Positions 34,770 through 43,275 of a stretch of DNA of 64,000 nt are shown one piece after another; positions within the stretch are counted from its first letter, which is position 1, and every line of letters begins with the position of its first letter. The position numbers and the translations under genes are program-made. Origin of the DNA: Paramesorhizobium endophyticum (GTDB lineage Bacteria; Pseudomonadota; Alphaproteobacteria; Rhizobiales; Rhizobiaceae); assembly GCF_014640615.1 (NCBI RefSeq), contig NZ_BMHH01000004.1, positions 186,001-250,000 on the forward strand, in the 5' to 3' direction. Under the pieces are notes generated by a model. It did no database searches. It was not told the DNA's origin and saw only the letters and a list, made by a program, of their open reading frames with translations.

Positions 34770-36764
34770 TTAAACCGCGATCTTCCCGCCGCCCTGCTTC
34801 GTAATCGCCACCACGGACGGGCGGGTCGGCAGGTCGTCGCGGAAGTCGGGCCAGCGGGTCGAGAGGTCCTCGTAATAGGACGGACGGCCATGGCCTTCCC
34901 ATTCCTCGCCGCCATCGCCCGGATGCTGGACCGCAACGAAGGCCGTCTCATCGTCAGGCGTAAAGAGCGGGCCGCACATCTCGGCTCCAACCGGCACGCG
35001 GAAGAAGAGCTTCGACGTGGCGCGAGCGCCGCCTTCGGTATCGACAGCCCAAAGACCATCGGTGCGCCCGGTGTCCTTGTTGTTGTTGCCGTCGGTGGAA
35101 ACCCAGAGGCGCCCGGCGGAGTCGACGGCGCAATTATCAGGCATGCCGAACCAGCCGTTCTTCGTCGTATCGGTCGAGAAGGTGGCACCGACTTCGGCAA
35201 CTGAGGGATCGCCGCACTTCAGCAGGATTTCCCACTTGCCCTTCGTGGCCGCAAAGTCGCCACCCTCTTCGGCGATCTCGATGATGTGGCCAAAAGCGTT
35301 CTTGGCGCGCGGATTGGCGGCGTCGACTTGGTCGTCCTTACGCTTGGTGTTGTTGGTCAGCATGACATAGACCTTACCGTTGACGCCATTGGGCTGGACG
35401 TCTTCCGGGCGGTCCATCTTGGTCGCGCCGAGCAGATCTGCCGAACGGCGGGTCTCGATCAGCACATCGGCCTGGCTCTTGAAGCCGTTTTCGGCGGTCA
35501 GCGGGCCCTGGCCGAACACGAGCGGCATCCACTCGACCGTGCCGTCCTCGGAGAACTTGGCGACATAGAGCGTGCCCTCGTCGAGCAGGTCCATATTGGC
35601 CGCGCGGTCGTCGGGGTTGAACTTGCCCGCCGTCACGAACTTATAGACATAGTCGAAGCGCTCATCGTCGCCGAGATAAAAGACGACACGGCCGTCCTTG
35701 TTCACGATCGACTCGGCGCCCTCATGCTTGACGCGGCCCAGCGCAGTGCGCTTCTTCGGCACGGAATTCGGGTCCAGTGCATCGACCTCGACCACCCAAC
35801 CGAAACGGTTCGGCTCGTTCGGCTCCTTGGAAATGTCGAAGCGGTCGTAGAAATTGGCCCATTCGTAAGAGCCTTCGGGGATGCCCATGCGCTTGTAATT
35901 GGCGGCTTCGGGGTGATCGGCCGGCAACTCGCCGCTGAAATAGCCGTGGATGTTCTCTTCGGCCATGATGTAGGTGTGCCAGGGCGTCACGCCGCCGGCG
36001 CAATTGTTGACCGTGCCGAACACCTTGGCGCCGGTCGGGTCGGCCTTGGTCTTGAGCCGGTCATGACCGGCGGCGGGGCCGGAGAGTTGCATCTCGGTGT
36101 TGGAGGTGATGCGGCGGTTATATTTGCCGTCAAGCACCGGCTGCCACTTGCCGTCCACCTTCTTGATCTCGACGATCGTGCCGCCATGCGCGGCCATCTC
36201 GACATCGACCTGCTCCTTGGAGAGCGGGTTCTGCTTGATCTTGCCATCGGCGACGGTGACGAGGCCGGGGAACATCAGATGCGGGTTGGTATATTCGTGA
36301 TTGACCACGAGCAGGCCATGCGTCGAGGAGCCTTCGAGCGGGATATAGCCAACATAATCGTTGTTGTAGCCGAATTGCTTGGCCTGGGCATCCGCGGACT
36401 GCTTGGTCGGGTCAAAAGCGGGCGCATCGGGGAAGAGCGGGTCGCCCCAGCGCAGCAGCACGTCGGCGTCATAGCCTTCCGCCACATGGTGCTTGGCGTC
36501 GACACCTGCCTCCACTTCCTTGAAAGAGAAGGCAGAACCGTTGCCCGCTGCCTTGGCGTCGTCAGCGGCCATGAGCGCCAGCGGGCTCACCGTCATCGCA
36601 ATGGCCGACACCGCCAGAGAGCCCTGGAGAAAGCCACGGCGCGAAAAGCGCTTGGTGATGATCTCACCCATGGTCGGGTTGTCGGTCGGGTTGCGCGGCG
36701 CGCTGTCGGCTTCCTCAAGCTGACTCGTCTTGAACAGGGTTTGCTGTGAAACGTTCTCGTTCAT
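34770..36764 (-). CDS. PhoX-family (DUF839) phosphatase-like protein, Tat-exported
   Basis: A 664-residue protein of the PhoX family, Ca/Fe-dependent alkaline phosphatases. The Tat signal is at about residues 38-70 (KRFSRRGFLQGSLAVSAIAM). Family features are YVGYIPLEGSSTHGLLVVNHEYTNPHLMFPG, the substrate/metal region MAEENIHGYF, RKDDQVDAANPRAKNAFGHIIEI, and PDNCAVDSAGRLWVSTDGN near the C-terminus. ATG 36764 with AGGAT upstream is the start; the open frame continues to 36887 but without homology. A Pho-box-like site lies 63-80 bp upstream. It probably frees phosphate from organic esters in the periplasm. Converges with nasA; family B repeat lies between. Confidence 0.85.
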   Translation of the reverse strand: MNENVSQQTLFKTSQLEEADSAPRNPTDNPTMGEIITKRFSRRGFLQGSLAVSAIAMTVSPLALMAADDAKAAGNGSAFSFKEVEAGVDAKHHVAEGYDADVLLRWGDPLFPDAPAFDPTKQSADAQAKQFGYNNDYVGYIPLEGSSTHGLLVVNHEYTNPHLMFPGLVTVADGKIKQNPLSKEQVDVEMAAHGGTIVEIKKVDGKWQPVLDGKYNRRITSNTEMQLSGPAAGHDRLKTKADPTGAKVFGTVNNCAGGVTPWHTYIMAEENIHGYFSGELPADHPEAANYKRMGIPEGSYEWANFYDRFDISKEPNEPNRFGWVVEVDALDPNSVPKKRTALGRVKHEGAESIVNKDGRVVFYLGDDERFDYVYKFVTAGKFNPDDRAANMDLLDEGTLYVAKFSEDGTVEWMPLVFGQGPLTAENGFKSQADVLIETRRSADLLGATKMDRPEDVQPNGVNGKVYVMLTNNTKRKDDQVDAANPRAKNAFGHIIEIAEEGGDFAATKGKWEILLKCGDPSVAEVGATFSTDTTKNGWFGMPDNCAVDSAGRLWVSTDGNNNKDTGRTDGLWAVDTEGGARATSKLFFRVPVGAEMCGPLFTPDDETAFVAVQHPGDGGEEWEGHGRPSYYEDLSTRWPDFRDDLPTRPSVVAITKQGGGKIAV

Positions 36765-36826
36765 CTGGCTATCCTCACTTGAAAACATGCCCCCTTTAGA
36801 GCGTTTCCAAGCTCTAGAAGCCGGAT

Positions 36827-36844
36827 GTAACAGTGAGATGAAAC
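36827..36844 (-). promoter_or_regulatory. Pho-box-like site upstream of the PhoX-type gene
   Basis: On the minus strand the 18 bases read GTTTCAT-CTCA-CTGTTAC. Compared with the PhoB half-site CTGTCAT and 4-base spacer, the halves match 5 of 7 each (the second 6 of 7 if the variable positions CTGTnAC are allowed). Spacing is right and the target is a phosphatase, so PhoB control is plausible. Confidence 0.4.
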
Positions 36845-37010
36845 GGGTGTGGCTTTCGCACGTCTGAGCGACGGGAATCTTCAGCAAAAGCTAAAAGTTA
36901 AAATTCGATTCAATCTTTATTTGCAATTTGGCTTTAGCAATTGCTGAAGGAGGCTCCGCGTTATGGGGCCTTGGGAGTGGGTCTTGTTCTCGTATTGCGT
37001 AAAGGGTTCC

Positions 37011-38030
37011 ATGCGTTTTTTCGGCATGTCGGCCATAGTGCCCATCTGCATGGTTCTGGCCGGTTGCTCGTCGACGAGCGACGGCGTGGACGAACTCATG
37101 GCGCGGCCATCGCTTGAGACGACAAGTTCCATCACGCCGCCGGCAAATGTCGTGCCGCCTGCTCCAGTGCCGCCCGCCCCGGTCGCCCAGCCGCAGCAGC
37201 AGGAAATGGCGCTGGTGACGCCCGTTGCCGCGCCCGTCATGCCCGCCCCGCCCGTCCGGGTGCCCGAGCCGCGGCCGGAGGTGGAACCCGCCGCTTTCGT
37301 CGTTCCGCAGAAGCCGACGGGACCGGTCGAGCGTAGCCGCATCTACAGCCGCCGTTTCCGCGATGCCAAGCCGATCAATTTCGGCAGGGCGTCGCCAAAG
37401 GCGCTTCCCGTTCATGGCGTCGATGTGTCGCGCTGGCAGGGCGAGATCGACTGGGAGAAGCTACGCTCGCAGGGCGCCAACTTCGCCTATATCAAGGCGA
37501 CCGATGGCGGCGACCATCTCGATCCGATGTTCAAGACCAACTGGCGCAGGGCGCATGAGGCCGGGCTGAAGCGCGGCGCCTATCATTTCTTCTATTGGTG
37601 CCGCACCGCAGGCGAGCAGGCCGACTGGTTCATCCGAAACGTGCCGAAGGTGGAAGGCGCGCTTCCGCCGGTCATCGATGTCGAGTGGAACGGCGAATCC
37701 CGCTGCAGCCAGCGCATCTCGCGCAAGCGCGTGCTGGAGAAGATGAAGGTCTTCATGGAGAAGCTGGAGCGCCATTACGGGCAGCGCCCCATCATCTACA
37801 CCGCGCCTGATTTTTATAGCGACAATCTGAAGGGCGAATTTCTGGATTATCCCTTCTGGCTGCGTTCCGTGGCGGCGCACCCCTCCAAGCGCTATCCGGG
37901 CCGCAAATGGCTGTTCTGGCAATATTCCGGCTCTGGCCTCTCCCATGGGGTGGAGGGCAAGATCGATTTGAACGCCTTCAACGGCAGCGTGGACCACTGG
38001 CACCGCTGGGTGGCGCGGGCGGGGAGTTGA
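37011..38030 (+). CDS. Glycoside hydrolase family 25 (lysozyme-like) lipoprotein
   Basis: A 339-residue predicted outer-membrane or periplasmic lipoprotein. ATG 37011 follows AAGGG; it starts MRFFGMSAIVPICMVLAGC, a lipobox with Cys at about residue 19. A Pro/Ala-rich linker (VPPAPVPPAPVAQPQQQ and repeats of PxAPP) leads to a GH25 muramidase domain from about residue 135: VHGVDVSRWQGEIDW and the catalytic IDVEW, plus AYIKATDGG and YHFFYW. GH25 enzymes cut the N-acetylmuramic acid bond in peptidoglycan. It could remodel the cell wall. Ends one base before the stop of the convergent oxidoreductase gene. Confidence 0.88.
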   Translation: MRFFGMSAIVPICMVLAGCSSTSDGVDELMARPSLETTSSITPPANVVPPAPVPPAPVAQPQQQEMALVTPVAAPVMPAPPVRVPEPRPEVEPAAFVVPQKPTGPVERSRIYSRRFRDAKPINFGRASPKALPVHGVDVSRWQGEIDWEKLRSQGANFAYIKATDGGDHLDPMFKTNWRRAHEAGLKRGAYHFFYWCRTAGEQADWFIRNVPKVEGALPPVIDVEWNGESRCSQRISRKRVLEKMKVFMEKLERHYGQRPIIYTAPDFYSDNLKGEFLDYPFWLRSVAAHPSKRYPGRKWLFWQYSGSGLSHGVEGKIDLNAFNGSVDHWHRWVARAGS

Positions 38031-38606
38031 TCACGCCGCCTTGGTCTGCCGCGCGGGAGTCGTTTCGATCCAGCCGCGCAGGGCCAAAGCATACTCGGCT
38101 GTAGCCTCTTCCAGCGCCCCGGCATCGAGCTTGTCAGCCTCATAGAGCACGAAGGGCTTGGCCCATTCGAGTCCGCAGCGGTTCGCCGTTGCGCGCAGGG
38201 GTGCGAACAGATCTTCCATTGCGAACATGTTGCGCCCGCCGGGGCGATAGGCCTCCGGCACATTGCCCGCCGTCGCGGCGACGAGCAGCGGCGTACCCTC
38301 GAATACGCGGCCTTCCGTCTCGTAGGCGATATAGAACATGCGGGTCAGCACCGCATCCTGCCAGGCCTTGAGAAGCGGCGGGGTGGAATACCATTGCACC
38401 GGAAATTGCAGCACGATCCGGTCGGCCGCAAGCAGCCGTGCCGCTTCCCGCTCACCATCCCGGAAGAGGTCGATGCCATGGGGATAGAGCGCCTGCATGT
38501 CGACAAGCTCGACATCTGGAATGGTGCGCGCTGCGGTGGCCAGCGCGGCATTGGCCCGCGAGCGGGAGAGATCGGGGTGAAACAGCAGGATCAGGGTTTT
38601 CGGCAT
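38031..38606 (-). CDS. NAD(P)H oxidoreductase, NQO1/KefF family
   Basis: A 191-residue flavodoxin-fold reductase. It begins PKTLILLFHPDLSRSRANAALATAART, with the phosphate-binding loop, and has IVLQFPVQWYSTPPLLKAWQDAVLTRMFYIAYETEGRVFEGTPLLVAATAG in the flavin and dimer region. It probably reduces quinones by two electrons. The ribosome-binding site AAAGGAGG is strong. Divergent from a LysR regulator (92-bp gap) that likely controls it. A second such enzyme (281-898) is under a TetR regulator. Confidence 0.88.
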   Translation of the reverse strand: MPKTLILLFHPDLSRSRANAALATAARTIPDVELVDMQALYPHGIDLFRDGEREAARLLAADRIVLQFPVQWYSTPPLLKAWQDAVLTRMFYIAYETEGRVFEGTPLLVAATAGNVPEAYRPGGRNMFAMEDLFAPLRATANRCGLEWAKPFVLYEADKLDAGALEEATAEYALALRGWIETTPARQTKAA

Positions 38607-38666
38607 CGACGCCTCCTTTCAATGTAGCGATGGAGGCATGATGCGCTGAATTAAGAAATTACTCCA

Positions 38667-38679
38667 ATCGATTAACGAT
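38667..38679. promoter_or_regulatory. Possible LysR-type operator
   Basis: ATCG-ATTAA-CGAT is a dyad in the 92-bp gap between the divergent NQO-type and LysR genes. LysR sites usually have T-N11-A with imperfect dyads; this one is compact. Position supports control of the oxidoreductase gene. Confidence 0.35.
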
Positions 38680-38698
38680 ATGGCCTATTATTTATTCC

Positions 38699-39586
38699 AT
38701 GAATTTACGCTCGATCGATCTCAACCTGCTGGTCATCCTCGATGCGCTGCTTGAGGAAGCCCATGTCAGCCGCGCCGCCGACCGGCTCGGCCTTTCGCAG
38801 CCTGCTACGTCGGCGGCCTTGCAGCGCTGCCGCCATCTCTTCCGTGACGATCTCTTGGAGCGGGGGCGCGGCATCATGCGTCTCACACCAAAGGCGGAGG
38901 CACTGCGGGCGCCGCTGAAATCGCTGCTCGCCGATGCTGCCGGGCTTATCGACGCGCCGGAAATACCGCTCCGCGACATCCGCCAGACCCTGCGGATCAC
39001 CATGGCGGATTATCCGGCGCTGTTCGTCATCGTCCCGCTGCAACAGGAATTGCAGCGGTCGGCCCCCGGTATCGATCTCGTCATTCAGCCCTGGCACGGA
39101 GCGGATGCGGCGCGTGAGGCCCTGACCGGCGGGACGAGCGATCTGGCAATCTCCGTCTTCCCACCGCTGGAAGACGATCTTCACCGCGAGGAACTGCTGC
39201 ACGAGCATTATCTCATCGCCATGCGCAAGAACCATCCGGCGGCGGAAAATTTCAGCCTCGATCGATGGCTCGCCTATCCGCACATTCTGGTTTCGGGAAA
39301 GGGCGATGTGCGCTCGCCGCTCGACGCGGAGCTCTCCCGGCTTGGCCTTGCGCGGCGCGTCGGGCTGGTGGTGCCGAATTTCCAGATGGTGCCGCCGCTT
39401 CTGCAAGGCTCGGATATGATTGCGATGCTGCCCTCGCGCTGCGTACCGGAGGGTACGCTTATGAGCTTCGCCCCGCCTATCCCCGTTGCCGGCTTTCCCT
39501 TGCACCTCGCCTGGCACAAGCGCCGCGCCAGGGACACGGCGCTCCAGCACGCGGCGGGGATTCTGGAGCGGTTGTTACGTGGTTGA
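38699..39586 (+). CDS. LysR-family transcriptional regulator
   Basis: A 295-residue LysR protein. MNLRSIDLNLLVILDALLEEAHVSRAADRLGLSQPATSAALQRCRHLFRDDLLERG is the winged helix-turn-helix with the standard start. The effector-binding domain from about residue 90 onward contains LRITMADYPALFVIVPLQQELQRSAPGIDL and similar strands. It is divergent from the NQO-type reductase gene. Its 3' end overlaps the convergent metallophosphoesterase gene by 12 bp. Confidence 0.92.
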   Translation: MNLRSIDLNLLVILDALLEEAHVSRAADRLGLSQPATSAALQRCRHLFRDDLLERGRGIMRLTPKAEALRAPLKSLLADAAGLIDAPEIPLRDIRQTLRITMADYPALFVIVPLQQELQRSAPGIDLVIQPWHGADAAREALTGGTSDLAISVFPPLEDDLHREELLHEHYLIAMRKNHPAAENFSLDRWLAYPHILVSGKGDVRSPLDAELSRLGLARRVGLVVPNFQMVPPLLQGSDMIAMLPSRCVPEGTLMSFAPPIPVAGFPLHLAWHKRRARDTALQHAAGILERLLRG

Positions 39587-40342
39587 GCGATCCCTGCATG
39601 GAAACTCATGCTGGTGGACAATGATATCCTCGCTATCCCCCAGGATGACCGCATAGGCAGGAGCCTCGAAGCTGGGCTTGTGCGGCCCGGTGAACGCCAG
39701 CGCGGATTGAATGCCTGTGCTGCGCACCGTCACGAACGGAATGCCGCCCCAGCTGCCCGCCGCAAAGCGATGCACGTGCCCGGCGAAGATGTGGCGCACA
39801 TTGCAGTGCCGGCTCAGCAGGCCGCGCAGCGCCTCGGCATCGGCGAGCCGCCATTTGTCGAGCGAGGGAATGCCAATGGAGAACGGCGGGTGGTGCATGA
39901 AGATGAGCGCGCCTTCTGGCGTACCGGAAAGTACGCTGTCGAGCCAAGCAAGCCGCGCTTCGCATAGACGTCCTTCAATATGCCCTTCCTCCAGCGTGTC
40001 GAGGAGAATGGCCCTCGTCCCGCCGAGATCGGCGAAGGATTGGATGAAGCCGTCTTCGCCAGGCGCGTCGGGGAAAGCCTCCCGAAAGGCGGCGCGAGCG
40101 TCGTGATTGCCCATCATGAGCCGGTAAGGGGCGATGAGAGTAGCGAGCCGGTCCTTTAGCGCCGCATAGGCTTCAGGTTCGCCATTATTCGTCAGGTCGC
40201 CGGAGAAGATGATGAGGTCCGCATCGGCATGATGACGGTTCAAATCGGCGATGCAATCTTCCAGCCGTGCGAGCGGATCGATGCCGGAAAGCGTCCCGCC
40301 CGGCGCGGTCAGATGAAGATCGGAAACCTGGATGATTTTCAT
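39575..40342 (-). CDS. GpdQ/CpdA-like metallophosphoesterase (phosphodiesterase)
   Basis: A 255-residue cytosolic calcineurin-like phosphoesterase. Binuclear metal motifs are complete: D-x-H in VSDLHLTAPG (residues 7-9), GDLTNNGE, GNHDARAAF, HHPP (FMHHPPFSIGIPSLDKW) and GHVHRFAAG. This resembles the glycerophosphodiesterase GpdQ and class III cyclic-nucleotide phosphodiesterases. ATG 40342 is used since the family motif begins there; an earlier in-frame extension to 40558 lies in the lacI gene. Last gene of the ATPase-binding protein-permeases-LacI operon, 31 bp after the regulator; so an imported phosphodiester is the probable substrate. It converges with the LysR gene with a 12-bp overlap. 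Confidence 0.88.
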   Translation of the reverse strand: MKIIQVSDLHLTAPGGTLSGIDPLARLEDCIADLNRHHADADLIIFSGDLTNNGEPEAYAALKDRLATLIAPYRLMMGNHDARAAFREAFPDAPGEDGFIQSFADLGGTRAILLDTLEEGHIEGRLCEARLAWLDSVLSGTPEGALIFMHHPPFSIGIPSLDKWRLADAEALRGLLSRHCNVRHIFAGHVHRFAAGSWGGIPFVTVRSTGIQSALAFTGPHKPSFEAPAYAVILGDSEDIIVHQHEFPCRDRSTT

Positions 40343-40373
40343 GGCGTGATTCCCAAGGAGAACTGGCTTTCTA

Positions 40374-41396
40374 TCATATTTCACCAAGCGTGCTGTGCCG
40401 CTCGATGAAGACCGCTTCGAGATGTGCGGTGGATGGCGGGGCGTGAGGATCGGCGAGGCGGCGATCGAGATGTTCGATGGCGCGGGTGGCAATCTCCGCC
40501 GGATCCTGCCGGAAGGTGCTGAGCCGGTAAGCATCCCACGCCGCCTCGGGGATATCATCGAAACCGATCACCGAGACATCCTCCGGCACGCGCAGCGCGA
40601 AATGACGGCGCGCGGTGTCGATGAGCCCGAACGCGATCAGATCGTTGACGCAGAAGACCGCCTGCGGACGGTCAGGACGGTTGAACAGGGTTTTCGCCGC
40701 TTCCTGCCCGCCCGTATAATCGGAATCCTCGCCGGTGGCGACCGTTACCTCCGCGCCGAGCCGCCGCGCTTCATCCACGAAGGCGCGCTGGCGCTCGACG
40801 ATGCTGGGCGTGCCTGACGCCGACCCGGCAAGACCCAGCCACCGCGCGCCCCGCGCCACGAACAGCGCCGCCGCCTTCTTCGCCGCACCGGCATTGTCGA
40901 TGCGCACATGGTCGCAATCGGGCTCCGAGCGGCCGATCATGACCAGCGGCTGGCCGTTCTGCCGGGCAAGCTCAGCGAAGGAGGCGGGTGGGGAGCCGGA
41001 TAAAATGATCGTCGCCTCGGCGCGATAGCCGAACAACGCCATCTCCGCCGCCCGTACCTCCTCGCCCGAACTGCCGGTGTTGATGAGCAGGGGCACATTG
41101 CCGCGCCGGATCAGGCCACGCGTCAGCGTCGTCACCAGATGGGCGCGGAAGCCCAGTTCCGGCTTTGTGGCGACGAGGCCGACGAGCCGGCTGCGATTGG
41201 CGAGAAGCCCGCGCGCCAGATCGTTGACCTGATAGCCGAGTTCCGCCGCCGCGCGCATCACCTTCTCGCGCGTCTCGGCGGCGATGCTCGCGCCCGGCGT
41301 GAAGGCGCGGGAGACTGCGGAACGGGAAACCCCCGCCCGTTCGGCCACCTGCTGGGCGCTGACGAAACCACGTTGCTCTGCCGGTGAAATTTTCAA
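40374..41396 (-). CDS. LacI-family transcriptional regulator (TTG start)
   Basis: A 340-residue repressor with the LacI helix-turn-helix at about residues 11-60: VSAQQVAERAGVSRSAVSRAFTPGASIAAETREKVMRAAAELGYQVNDLARGL. The sensing domain includes VGLVATKPELGFRAHLVTTL, EATIILSGSP and VSVIGFDDIPEAAWDAYRL. It starts with TTG at 41396, overlapping the permease stop by four bases (TTGA). Located inside the transport operon between permease and phosphodiesterase, so it is co-expressed with its targets. A perfect palindrome at 45578-45593 at the head of the operon is its likely operator. Confidence 0.92.
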   Translation of the reverse strand: MKISPAEQRGFVSAQQVAERAGVSRSAVSRAFTPGASIAAETREKVMRAAAELGYQVNDLARGLLANRSRLVGLVATKPELGFRAHLVTTLTRGLIRRGNVPLLINTGSSGEEVRAAEMALFGYRAEATIILSGSPPASFAELARQNGQPLVMIGRSEPDCDHVRIDNAGAAKKAAALFVARGARWLGLAGSASGTPSIVERQRAFVDEARRLGAEVTVATGEDSDYTGGQEAAKTLFNRPDRPQAVFCVNDLIAFGLIDTARRHFALRVPEDVSVIGFDDIPEAAWDAYRLSTFRQDPAEIATRAIEHLDRRLADPHAPPSTAHLEAVFIERHSTLGEI

Positions 41397-42193
41397 TGCC
41401 CGACCTTCGACAAGACATCCGATTTCAGGAACCGCTCCACAACCAGCATGAAGGCGATGGAGGGAATGAGCAACAGCAGCGCCGTGATCGACGCCACCTG
41501 GTAATTGCCTCCGGCGCTTGCCGTATAAAGCAGCAGTGGTAGGAGGTTCACATCCGGCGCGCCGACGAAATAGCTTCCGGTGAACTCGTCGAGCGATTCC
41601 AGAAACACGAAGATGGCGCTGGCAAGAAGGCCGGGCGCGGCGAGCGGCAGGGTCACGTCGCGGAAGGCGCGCATGGCGCTAGCCCCGAGCGAGCGGGCAG
41701 CCTGTTCCAGTTCGCCATCCACCGCCGCGAAGGCCGCCGTCGCGATCCACACCGCATAAACGAGGCCATGGGTGACATGGACGAGGACGACGCCCGCGAT
41801 CGTGCCATTGAGGCCGAACTGATAGAACAGCCGCGCGATGTTCACATAAACAGGCAGATTGGGGAAAGCCTGCGGGATGAGGAAGGCAAGCAGGATTGCC
41901 GCGCGGAACGGCAGTTTCAGCCGGGCGAGTGCGTAGCCGGCGGGAACGGCGAGCGCCAGCGCGACGATCACCGTAAGCACCGCCACGAACACGCTGTTTG
42001 CAAGCGATTCCAGCGCATTGCCGCGCGGGCTGAACACGCGCTCCCAATAGCTGAACCCGTAATCGAGCGGCAGCGCATGCGGGAAATACCAGCGCTCCGC
42101 CACGGTCCAGAGAAGCAGATTGGCGAGCGGCCCGAAGATGATGAAGGCAAGAAGCCCCAGGAGCAGGGCGCGGGGTATCCATTTAAGGCTCAT
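41393..42193 (-). CDS. ABC transporter permease, second subunit of phosphodiester-type importer
   Basis: A 266-residue inner-membrane permease with six helices (PotC/PhnV-like). The EAA motif is DGELEQAARSLGASAMRAFRDVTLPLAAPGLLASAIFVFLESLDEFTGSYFVG, where LDEFTGSYFV is characteristic of spermidine/2-aminoethylphosphonate/iron-type permeases. ATG 42193 overlaps the previous gene by four bases (ATGA). Downstream it overlaps the TTG-start LacI gene. The substrate is inferred from the linked phosphodiesterase. Confidence 0.88.
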   Translation of the reverse strand: MSLKWIPRALLLGLLAFIIFGPLANLLLWTVAERWYFPHALPLDYGFSYWERVFSPRGNALESLANSVFVAVLTVIVALALAVPAGYALARLKLPFRAAILLAFLIPQAFPNLPVYVNIARLFYQFGLNGTIAGVVLVHVTHGLVYAVWIATAAFAAVDGELEQAARSLGASAMRAFRDVTLPLAAPGLLASAIFVFLESLDEFTGSYFVGAPDVNLLPLLLYTASAGGNYQVASITALLLLIPSIAFMLVVERFLKSDVLSKVGH

Positions 42194-43017
42194 GCCCGTT
42201 CCCTCATGCTGTGACGCAGATAAGCCCAGGCAGCGCAGGCCGTGATAAGAAGCGAGATGAGGCCGAGCGCATTGGCGAGGCCGTAATCGCCATAGGCGTT
42301 GATGCGGAAGGCGATGTCCGCTGTCAGCATGGTCGGCGACTGGGCGTTGATCATCAGCGGCACCGAGAGCACCGACATCATCGTGACGAAGGAAAGAATG
42401 AGCCCGACCATCAGCGTGGATGCCACTTGTGGCACCAGGATTTCGATGAGGATGCGCAGGCGGGATGCGCCAAGGTTCCGCGCGGCCTCGATGGTGCCGC
42501 GATCGACCGAAGCCATCGCTCCCGCCACCAGCAGCGCGACGAAGGGCGTCTGCTTCCATACAAACGCGATAACAATGCCGCGCCAGTCGAGAAAACTCAT
42601 GGCCTGCAACGGGGTGATAATGCCGGAGGCGACGAGCACATTGTTCATGAGGCCGTTCTTGGCGAGGAAGGTTCGCAGAATCTGACCTACCACGATGAAG
42701 GGGATGAAAAGCGGCCAGCGATAGAGCCAGCGCAGGATCGCTACCGCGCGCGGGTTCTCGCCCAGCGTCAGATAGCCGCCGATAGCGACCGAGAATATGC
42801 CGATCAGCGCCGTGGAGAGGGTGACGATGACGACGGTGAAGATTATGTCGGAGGTGTAAAGCTCGAACGCCTTGGTGAAGTTGCCGAGGCCATAGCCATG
42901 CTCAAGCGCGAACGCGCCGATGACGGACGCAGCCAGCGGGACGACGAACAGCAGGACGATCACCGCCAGCGCGGGGAGGATAAGGAGGAGGCCAAGGAGC
43001 GATTTGGGCATGGTCAT
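42190..43017 (-). CDS. ABC transporter permease, first subunit of phosphodiester-type importer
   Basis: A 275-residue permease with six helices, PotB/PhnU-like. It starts MTMPKSLLGLLLILPALAVIVLLFVVPLAASVIGAF; the EAA loop is DRGTIEAARNLGASRLRILIEILVPQVASTLMVGL, followed by FVTMMSVLSVPLMINAQSPTML. A family A repeat (43068-43228) lies between its start and the binding-protein gene, so it is separated from the upstream half of the operon by 258 bp instead of the usual short spacer. Confidence 0.88.
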   Translation of the reverse strand: MTMPKSLLGLLLILPALAVIVLLFVVPLAASVIGAFALEHGYGLGNFTKAFELYTSDIIFTVVIVTLSTALIGIFSVAIGGYLTLGENPRAVAILRWLYRWPLFIPFIVVGQILRTFLAKNGLMNNVLVASGIITPLQAMSFLDWRGIVIAFVWKQTPFVALLVAGAMASVDRGTIEAARNLGASRLRILIEILVPQVASTLMVGLILSFVTMMSVLSVPLMINAQSPTMLTADIAFRINAYGDYGLANALGLISLLITACAAWAYLRHSMRERA

Positions 43018-43067
43018 CGGAAATGTTTGGACAAGGAAAAGGCCTCATTGAAACGCTGGCGGGACAG

Positions 43068-43228
43068 CGCCCCCCTCTGTCCTGCCGGACATCTCCCCCG
43101 CAAGGGGGGAGATTGGCTGATGCGACGCACGGCTCTCATCCTCTTACATCCGCGATTGATGCCGAACGTTGATGAAGGCGTAATCTCCCCCCTTGCGGGG
43201 GAGATGCCCGGCAGGGCAGAGGGGGGCG
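43068..43228. repeat. Palindromic repeat element, family A (copy 2, between binding protein and permease genes)
   Basis: A 161-bp element with inverted ends CGCCCCCCTCTG...ACATCTCCCCCGCAAGGGGGG and the reverse complement on the right, the same design as the copy in nasA but in opposite orientation. Related sequence extends left to 43048 (TTGAAACGCTGGCG). It lies within an otherwise compact operon and may form a strong RNA stem that lowers expression of the permeases. Confidence 0.85.
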
Positions 43229-43275
43229 ACGTAGAGCGCCCACGTCTCTGGTTCTGTTTTTTCCGCTGACCTACC

